Below, piece after piece: positions 1-4,504 of a stretch of DNA of 8,689 nucleotides (positions are counted from its first letter, which is position 1; each line of letters starts with the position of its first letter). Position numbers and translations under genes: made by a program. The stretch is from Ferruginibacter sp. (lineage in GTDB: Bacteria; Bacteroidota; Bacteroidia; Chitinophagales; Chitinophagaceae). Location: contig JAGPDJ010000073.1 in NCBI GenBank assembly GCA_018057635.1, positions 1 through 8,689 on the forward strand, written 5' to 3'. The notes under the pieces are model-generated. The model was not told the DNA's origin. It worked only from the letters and a program-made list of their open reading frames with translations, and did not search any database.

Positions 1-1415
1 CCTTACTGGGTGCCCCTTTCATTAACGAAATTTCACTGGCTGAAAAAGGATTCCTGCCATCAGAGATAGAAAAACTGAATGCAGCCATGGCCAGTGCTTT
101 TGAAATTGGCTTTGTTTTCAATGTGTACACACTTGGAGAAGAATGCCTGCAACGCCTAGGGTTTACGGCAGATCAATATTATGATTTTGAATGGAGCCTG
201 CTGGAAGCACTTGGTTATACTGATGAGCAGATTGACGCAGCCAACATTTATATATGCGGAACAATGACCGTTGAAGGTGCTCCTTATTTAAAAGATGAAC
301 ACCTGTCAGTATTTGATTGTGCCAATAAATGCGGACAAATAGGCCAGCGCTATATACATGCGCACGGGCACATCCGCATGATGGCTGCAGCACAGCCTTT
401 CCTGAGTGGTGCCATCAGTAAAACGATCAACCTCCCCAATGAAGCAAATATTGAAGAAATAGCAGATTCTTACCGCTTAAGCTGGGAACTGGGTTTAAAA
501 GCGTGTGCGCTTTACCGTGATGGTTCAAAACTCAGCCAGCCGCTTAGTAACAAATCTGATAAGAAAAAGAAAACTTCCGGTGAAGAGGAGCAGGAGGAAG
601 AAGCAGCTGATAAGCAGGCAGAAATAAAACATGAATCAGCACTGGTTGATATGGGTAAGCTTACCATTGAAGAATTGCTGGAAGAGATGAACAAACGTGT
701 ACAAAACAGTGCAGACACTTCTTTGAAGCGCCAATTGGCCATGATCGTGGAACGCAGGGCACTACCGGCCAAGCGCAGGGGTTTTACTCAAAAAGCAAAA
801 ATAAACGGCCAGGCATTGTTCCTGCGTACAGGCGAATACAATGATGGTACATTGGGTGAGATATTTATTGACATGGCAAAGGAAGGAGCGACCATGCGCA
901 GCATGCTAAACTGCTTTGCTATTGCTATCTCAATCGGTTTACAATATGGTGTTCCTTTGGAAGAGTATGTTGAGAAATTTGTATTTACCAGGTTTGAACC
1001 AGCTGGTATGGTTGACCATCCGAATATCAAAACAACCACTTCTATCATAGATTTCATGTTCCGTTCACTGGCTTATGAATACCTTGGAAGGAACGACCTG
1101 GTTCATGTACTGGATAAACCGGAAGTACAAAACCTGGGCAACGAATCATGGGATGCAGCAACACCAACGATTGGTGACCGCAAACATGAATTGAGCGAAG
1201 TAAGGGTATTGGGTACAACAACTCCACAACCAGAAGGCGTGAAAGCACATCGTGTTCATACAGTAAAACCTGCCGGAAACCTGGACGCAGTTAGCCAGGC
1301 AAATAAATCAATGCAGGGAGACGCACCGGCTTGTAATGTATGTGGGCATATAACCGTAAGAAGCGGAACCTGTTACAAATGCTTGAATTGCGGGAATAGT
1401 TTGGGATGTAGTTAA
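1..1415 (+). CDS. nrdJ: Vitamin B12-dependent (class II) ribonucleotide reductase, C-terminal part
   Basis: The protein reduces ribonucleotides to deoxyribonucleotides with an adenosylcobalamin-derived radical, in the cytoplasm. The frame is open from position 3 to the TAA at 1413-1415; the 5' end lies outside the window, so the ATG at 87 is internal. About 470 residues are visible (numbered from position 3). In order they show the end of the catalytic barrel with AAAQPFLSGAISKT (about 128-141) and YRDGSKLSQPL (171-181), then a Lys/Glu-rich low-complexity linker (about 184-210), then a TSCPD domain (about 256-363), and finally a zinc-ribbon-like tail with C444, C447, C457, C460, C463 and C469, ending Gly-Cys-Ser. 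This tail is typical of NrdJ, where C-terminal cysteines shuttle reducing equivalents. The cobalamin-binding part and the radical cysteine are not visible. An intrinsic terminator follows 37 bp after the stop, so this is the last gene of its transcript. Identification is confident from motif order. Confidence 0.95.
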   Translation, partial: LLGAPFINEISLAEKGFLPSEIEKLNAAMASAFEIGFVFNVYTLGEECLQRLGFTADQYYDFEWSLLEALGYTDEQIDAANIYICGTMTVEGAPYLKDEHLSVFDCANKCGQIGQRYIHAHGHIRMMAAAQPFLSGAISKTINLPNEANIEEIADSYRLSWELGLKACALYRDGSKLSQPLSNKSDKKKKTSGEEEQEEEAADKQAEIKHESALVDMGKLTIEELLEEMNKRVQNSADTSLKRQLAMIVERRALPAKRRGFTQKAKINGQALFLRTGEYNDGTLGEIFIDMAKEGATMRSMLNCFAIAISIGLQYGVPLEEYVEKFVFTRFEPAGMVDHPNIKTTTSIIDFMFRSLAYEYLGRNDLVHVLDKPEVQNLGNESWDAATPTIGDRKHELSEVRVLGTTTPQPEGVKAHRVHTVKPAGNLDAVSQANKSMQGDAPACNVCGHITVRSGTCYKCLNCGNSLGCS

Positions 1416-1452
1416 AAAAAAATAATACCGGGTTAAATCAAGTACGATATAT

Positions 1453-1483
1453 AAACCCACCGGATGAATCTGGTGGGTTTTTT
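1453..1483 (+). terminator. Rho-independent terminator of nrdJ
   Basis: AAACCCACCGGA (1453-1464) pairs with TCTGGTGGGTTT (1469-1480) around a TGAA tetraloop, giving a 12-bp stem with one G-T pair. The run of T continues to 1483. It lies 37 bp after the nrdJ stop, and the first REP hairpin begins only 4 bp after its T-run. Confidence 0.93.
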
Positions 1484-1487
1484 ATTG

Positions 1488-1520
1488 CCCCGACAGCGGC
1501 TTTAAGCCCTGTCGGCGGTT
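1488..1520 (+). repeat. REP-like hairpin, single, type A
   Basis: Imperfect palindrome: arm CCGACAG (1490-1496), bulged C1497, inner stem GGCT (1498-1501), loop TTA, AGCC (1505-1508), then CTGTCGG (1509-1515). It is followed by C1516 and GGTT (1517-1520). The outer AACC of other copies is here TGCC, so the outer stem is shortened. The 33 bp are identical to 2749-2781 at the other end of the locus. Unlike the other intact copies it has no inverted partner on its left, where the nrdJ terminator lies. Confidence 0.88.
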
Positions 1521-1697
1521 AATTCCAGATTATTATTAAAGAATAAATTAGATTAAAAAAGCATTGTATTAATAGCATTCAGGTAATAACCCATCAGATA
1601 TCAAATGATTATTTTATTACAACCGCTGTCGGGGTTTAAAACCGCCGACAGGGTTGATCCGCAACCCCGACAGCGGCTTTAGGCCCTGTCGGCGGTT
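1521..1697. repeat. ~175-bp REP unit, upstream diverged copy (177 bp)
   Basis: This consists of a ~100-bp AT-rich spacer (1521-1620) followed by an inverted hairpin pair (1621-1697). The spacer aligns by eye with the spacers at 2432-2529 and 2607-2704: shared blocks include CCAGAT near its start, TAGCATT, CCATCAG and ATCAAATG in the same order and spacing. It is clearly older or more diverged than the downstream tandem copies, with substitutions and a 2-bp length difference. The 79 bp from 1698 to the RAYT start show no further copy and no convincing TAnnTTTG promoter. Confidence 0.8.
1621..1697. repeat. Inverted REP hairpin pair (BIME-like), copy 1
   Basis: Left hairpin, 1621-1655: outer AACC/GGTT, middle CTGTCGG/CCGACAG, inner GGTT/AACC, loop TAA, and single bulged G residues at 1625 and 1644. 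Linker GATCCGC, 1656-1662. Right hairpin, 1663-1697: outer AACC/GGTT, middle CCGACAG/CTGTCGG, inner GGCT/GGCC (one T-G pair), loop TTA, and bulged C residues at 1674 and 1693. Compared on the same strand orientation, left and right hairpins share flanks, bulges and loop but have the 7-bp middle arms exchanged. Confidence 0.88.
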
Positions 1698-1776
1698 TAA
1701 AATAAAATTCAGTTTAATCTAACAAATATCTGCCAATCTTTATACAGAAATTATATCGGGTATTTATTTTTAGCTA

Positions 1777-2373
1777 ATGCAAATCATAGAACCCCTTGAA
1801 GAAGGTAAAATTTATCATATTTATAATCGTGGGATAAACGGAACAGATATTTTTAAAGAGAAAAGAAATTATTATCACTTCTTAGAAAAATACGAGGAAT
1901 ACTGTTCCGGAATATTAGAAACCTATGCTTATGCACTGCTTAAAAATCATTTCCACCTTTTGGTAAAAGTGATGGAAAACATCATCATACCCAGAAATGA
2001 TGGTAAAGGCGAAATCCAATTAAATGCTTCTAAACAACTTTCGCATTTTTTCAATTCCTATGTACAATCTTTCAATAATGCCTATAACAGACACGGTAAA
2101 TTATTGGAAGTGCCTTTCAATAGAAAACGAATTGATAGTGATGCCTATTTTACTTCACTTATTTATTATATCCATTTCAATCCACAACATCATCAATTTG
2201 TAACTGACTTTAGAAATTGGGAGTTTACTTCCTGGCACAATATTTTAGATAATAGGCCAACATTTATTTCAAGGGATAAGGTAATAGATTGGTTTGGTTC
2301 AAAGAAGCATTTTGTTGATGCACATATTGGTAACATGCCATTAAATAATATTTCCCATTTAATAATGGAATGA
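1777..2373 (+). CDS. REP-associated tyrosine transposase (RAYT), Y1/HUH family
   Basis: A 198-residue protein of the IS200/IS605-like Y1 transposase superfamily, in the size range of RAYTs. RAYTs cut and rejoin single-stranded REP hairpin DNA by a transient 5'-phosphotyrosine link. Visible motifs are an N-terminal YHIYNRGINGTDIF segment (13-26), the HUH metal-binding motif H58-F59-H60 inside LLKNHFHLLVKV, a SYVQSFNNAYNRHGK segment (94-108), and YIHFNP (131-136). By comparison with the YIYINP segment of E. coli TnpA-REP, Y131 is the likely catalytic tyrosine. The protein looks complete and the key residues are intact, so it may be active. The ATG at 1777 is the first in frame just before the conserved N-terminal segment; no Shine-Dalgarno is visible. 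The stop is TGA followed directly by an in-frame TAA. The gene is visibly more AT-rich than nrdJ and glyQS, consistent with a separate origin. The REP-like hairpins on both sides support RAYT over an ordinary IS200 transposase. Confidence 0.9.
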   Translation: MQIIEPLEEGKIYHIYNRGINGTDIFKEKRNYYHFLEKYEEYCSGILETYAYALLKNHFHLLVKVMENIIIPRNDGKGEIQLNASKQLSHFFNSYVQSFNNAYNRHGKLLEVPFNRKRIDSDAYFTSLIYYIHFNPQHHQFVTDFRNWEFTSWHNILDNRPTFISRDKVIDWFGSKKHFVDAHIGNMPLNNISHLIME

Positions 2374-2385
2374 TAATTTATAAAC

Positions 2386-2431
2386 AACCGCTTTCAACCC
2401 CAGTCAGCGGCTTCAGCCTCTGTAGGCGGTT
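2386..2431. repeat. Degenerate REP hairpin pair just after the RAYT gene
   Basis: A remnant AACCGCT (2386-2392) of a left hairpin is followed directly by a decayed right hairpin (2396-2431). The latter keeps the AACC start, CAGCGGCTTCAGCC core and GGCGGTT end of the intact copies, but its arms read CCAGTCAG and TCTGTAGG, which pair poorly. Most of the left hairpin and the linker are missing. It starts 12 bp after the RAYT stop and occupies the position where a full pair would be expected, directly before the tandem 175-bp units. Confidence 0.7.
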
Positions 2432-2606
2432 TGATCCAGATAATTATAATTGAATATTTTCCATTAATTAAAATCGTATTACTAGCATTACGGTATTTTG
2501 CCATCAGTTATCAAATGTTCATTTAATTTAACCGCTGCCGGGGTTTGAAACCGCCGACAGGGTTTATCCATAACCCCGACAACTGCTTCAGGCCCTGTCG
2601 GCGGTT
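2432..2606. repeat. 175-bp REP unit, tandem copy A
   Basis: Spacer 2432-2529 plus hairpin pair 2530-2606. It is repeated at a fixed offset of 175 bp by 2607-2781. Positions 2451-2570 appear identical to 2626-2745 (120 bp); the few differences lie at the spacer start and in the right hairpin. Such a long identical run in non-coding DNA points to a recent tandem duplication. Confidence 0.92.
2530..2606. repeat. Inverted REP hairpin pair, copy 2
   Basis: Left hairpin 2530-2564 has the arms CTGCCGG and CCGACAG, leaving one C-A mismatch in the 7-bp stem; inner GGTT/AACC, loop TGA. Linker 2565-2571. Right hairpin 2572-2606 has a decayed 5' side, CCGACAA-C-TGCT, against GGCC-CTGTCGG, so its stem is weakened at two places. 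This is the least well paired of the three full inverted pairs. Confidence 0.82.
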
Positions 2607-2781
2607 TGATCCAGGTAATTATTACTGAATATTTTCCATTAATTAAAATCGTATTACTAGCATTACGGTATTTTGCCATCAGTTATCAAATGTTCATTTA
2701 ATTTAACCGCTGCCGGGGTTTGAAACCGCCGACAGGGTTTATCCACAACCCCGACAGCGGCTTTAAGCCCTGTCGGCGGTT
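2607..2781. repeat. 175-bp REP unit, tandem copy B
   Basis: Spacer 2607-2704 plus hairpin pair 2705-2781, directly abutting copy A. It differs from A by three substitutions in the first 20 bp of the spacer, one in the linker, and several in the right hairpin, which here is perfectly paired. It ends 21 bp before the glyQS promoter -33 element, so it is the right limit of the repeat array. Confidence 0.92.
2705..2781. repeat. Inverted REP hairpin pair, copy 3
   Basis: Left hairpin 2705-2739 carries the same CTGCCGG arm and C-A mismatch as copy A, so that change predates the duplication. Right hairpin 2747-2781: outer AACC/GGTT, middle CCGACAG/CTGTCGG, inner GGCT/AGCC, loop TTA, bulged C at 2758 and 2777. 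This makes 15 paired bases with two single-base bulges. Its last 33 bp are identical to the lone hairpin at 1488-1520. Confidence 0.87.
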
Positions 2782-2802
2782 ATTGGCGACAAAAAATCCT
2801 TC

Positions 2803-2834
2803 TTTGCATCAAAATTGCTAATCTATTATCTTTG
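2803..2834 (+). promoter_or_regulatory. Bacteroidota-type promoter of glyQS, near-leaderless
   Basis: TTTG (2803-2806), then a 20-bp spacer, then TATCTTTG (2827-2834). This matches the Bacteroidota sigma-ABfr consensus TTTG/TTG at -33 and TAnnTTTG at -7. The -7 element ends five bases before the glyQS ATG at 2840, so transcription is expected to start at or within a few bases of the start codon, giving a leaderless or nearly leaderless mRNA. No Shine-Dalgarno is present, which agrees. Confidence 0.75.
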
Positions 2835-2839
2835 CGCCC

Positions 2840-4288
2840 ATGGCAAACGAAACAAATAATTTCCAGGAACTAATTTCTCATTGTAAAGAATACGGCTATA
2901 TTTTTCAATCATCAGAAATATATGATGGCCTGGCTGCTGTTTATGATTATGGCCAGATGGGCGCCCAGCTGAAAAAAAACCTGCGGGATGCATGGTGGAA
3001 AAGCATGACCCAGCTACATGAAAACATCGTAGGAATTGATGCAGCTATTTTTATGCACCCAACCGTATGGAAAGCCAGCGGGCATGTGGATAATTTCAGC
3101 GATCCCATGATTGACAACAAAGACAGTAACAAACGTTACCGGGTAGATCACCTGATTGAAGCACATGCCGCAAATCTAGAAAAAGCCGAAGCAGATGCTT
3201 TATTAGAAGCCATGGACAGGTCGCTGGCAACTGATGATATGGCCGGACTGAAAAAACTGATCGTTGACAATAATATAAAATGTGAAATAAGCAAAACCTG
3301 CAACTGGACCGAGGTACGCCAGTTCAACCTGATGTTCAGCACACAGATCGGCAGCGTAAGTGAAGAAGCTGATACCATTTATTTACGTCCCGAAACTGCC
3401 CAGGGCATTTTTGTGAATTTTCTGAACGTACAAAAAACCGGCCGCATGAAAATACCATTTGGTATTGCACAAACCGGCAAAGCATTCCGTAATGAGATCG
3501 TAGCACGCCAGTTTATTTTCCGTATGCGTGAATTTGAACAGATGGAAATGCAGTTCTTTGTCCGTCCCGGCACACAAATGGAATGGTATAACTACTGGAA
3601 AGAAGAACGGAAAAGATGGCACGAAAGTATTGGCATACCGGCATCTAAACTCAGGTTCCACGATCATGTGAAACTGGCTCATTATGCAGATGCTGCGCTG
3701 GATATTGAATTTGAATTCCCGTTTGGCTGGAAAGAACTGGAAGGTATTCACAGCCGCACAGATTTTGACCTGACACAACATGCTACATACAGTAAAAAAA
3801 AGATACAATATTTCGACAATGACCTGAATGAAGCCGGTAAACCTTTTGGCAATTACACCCCTTTTGTAGTTGAAACTTCCGTTGGACTTGATCGTTTATT
3901 CCTAACCGTATTAAGCCTGGCATACGAAAATGAAATATGGCTGAAAGAGGACGGCACTGAAGACAGCCGGGTGGTATTAAAAATTCCGGCAAAAATTGCC
4001 CCAACCAAACTGGCCATCCTGCCCCTGTTAAAAAAAGATGGCTTGCCCGAAATTGCAAAAGACCTGATGAATGAATGCAAAGGAAGTTTCATGTGCTTTT
4101 ATGAAGAAAAAGATGCCATCGGAAAAAGATACAGGCGTATGGATGCCATCGGCACTCCTTTCTGCATAACGATAGATCACCAGACCAAAGAAGACAATAC
4201 AGTAACCATCCGTTACCGTGATGACATGAAACAGGAAAGAATCTCCCTGGCCGATGTAAAATCTATTGTGCTGAAAGCTATATCATAA
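2840..4288 (+). CDS. glyQS: Glycine--tRNA ligase, alpha2 (single-chain) type
   Basis: The enzyme charges tRNA-Gly with glycine using ATP, in the cytoplasm. The 482 residues fit the single-chain class II glycyl-tRNA synthetase (alpha2 homodimer, the archaeal/eukaryotic-like type), not the alpha2beta2 form of Proteobacteria. Visible in order: an N-terminal ISHCKEYGYIFQSSEIYDG segment (12-30), GlyRS-typical YDYGQMG (35-41), the RPETAQG signature (183-189), motif 2 around FRNEI (216-220) continuing to EQMEMQFF (233-240), the ELEGIHSRTDFDL segment (299-311), motif 3 ETSVGLDR (345-352), and a C-terminal anticodon-binding domain (about 380-482). All catalytic motifs are intact and the length is normal. 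The ATG at 2840 is preferred because the promoter abuts it and the N-terminus matches the family. It is monocistronic: its own promoter lies in front and a strong terminator follows 22 bp after the stop. Confidence 0.97.
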   Translation: MANETNNFQELISHCKEYGYIFQSSEIYDGLAAVYDYGQMGAQLKKNLRDAWWKSMTQLHENIVGIDAAIFMHPTVWKASGHVDNFSDPMIDNKDSNKRYRVDHLIEAHAANLEKAEADALLEAMDRSLATDDMAGLKKLIVDNNIKCEISKTCNWTEVRQFNLMFSTQIGSVSEEADTIYLRPETAQGIFVNFLNVQKTGRMKIPFGIAQTGKAFRNEIVARQFIFRMREFEQMEMQFFVRPGTQMEWYNYWKEERKRWHESIGIPASKLRFHDHVKLAHYADAALDIEFEFPFGWKELEGIHSRTDFDLTQHATYSKKKIQYFDNDLNEAGKPFGNYTPFVVETSVGLDRLFLTVLSLAYENEIWLKEDGTEDSRVVLKIPAKIAPTKLAILPLLKKDGLPEIAKDLMNECKGSFMCFYEEKDAIGKRYRRMDAIGTPFCITIDHQTKEDNTVTIRYRDDMKQERISLADVKSIVLKAIS

Positions 4289-4310
4289 ATAATATCAACA
4301 CAACCAATAG

Positions 4311-4340
4311 CCCTGCCTGTTTAAAACGGCAGGGTTTTTT
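4311..4340 (+). terminator. Rho-independent terminator of glyQS
   Basis: CCCTGCC (4311-4317) pairs with GGCAGGG (4328-4334). After one bulged T, an inner GTT/AAC can extend the stem around a TAA loop. Six T residues follow (4335-4340). It lies 22 bp after the glyQS stop. Confidence 0.93.
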
Positions 4341-4365
4341 ATTTTATACACTGCAAATAGATGAT

Positions 4366-4394
4366 AATGATTCCAAATTATGACCGGAATCATT
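4366..4394. promoter_or_regulatory. 29-bp inverted repeat upstream of the oxidoreductase operon
   Basis: AATGATTCC (4366-4374) is a perfect inverted repeat of GGAATCATT (4386-4394), separated by 11 bp. A T-run (4393-4398) follows. It is 26 bp after the glyQS terminator and 110 bp before the next gene. It could be a weak second terminator or a binding site for a dimeric regulator of the downstream operon; the sequence alone does not decide. The remaining intergenic DNA (4399-4504) shows no clear TAnnTTTG promoter and no Shine-Dalgarno. Confidence 0.45.
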
Positions 4395-4504
4395 TTTTGC
4401 ATTGAATTACATCAGCCAGCTTTTTACGCACAGTTTTTAAATTGCCGGAGTTTTAATAAATATATTCATGGGTACACTTATCTATTGCCCGAAAAATTAT
4501 TATT

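Larger units (their letters stand above)
1488..2781 (+). mobile_element. REP/RAYT locus: RAYT transposase gene embedded in REP-like hairpin array
   Basis: A Y1 transposase gene (1777-2373) is bracketed by seven intact or near-intact imperfect palindromes and one degenerate one, all sharing the arms CCGACAG/CTGTCGG. Upstream are one single hairpin and one inverted pair; downstream are one degenerate hairpin and two inverted pairs. The conjunction of a RAYT gene and flanking REP-like inverted pairs (BIME-like) is the classical signature of REP-associated tyrosine transposase loci. No IS200/IS605-type TnpB partner is present. The two outermost hairpins (1488-1520 and 2749-2781) are identical over 33 bp in direct orientation. 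The limits given are those of the recognisable repeats; whether the locus moves as a unit is not shown by the sequence. Confidence 0.85.

Noticed and set aside
2488..2679. 63-residue open frame on the minus strand inside the repeat array
   Set aside because: It lies wholly within the tandem REP units and shows no protein-like motif; it is an accident of the palindromic repeats.
1488..2781. CRISPR array
   Set aside because: The repeats are regularly spaced, but the spacers are near-identical rather than unique, the repeat is a pair of inverted hairpins, and no cas gene is present; a RAYT gene is.
3383..3808. 141-residue open frame on the minus strand within glyQS
   Set aside because: It is antisense to conserved catalytic motifs of the synthetase and has no features of a real protein.
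4475..4504. TAnnTTTG promoter directly before the GltD-like gene
   Set aside because: TATCTATTG is similar by eye but has one base too many for the consensus, and no properly spaced TTTG element stands in front of it.
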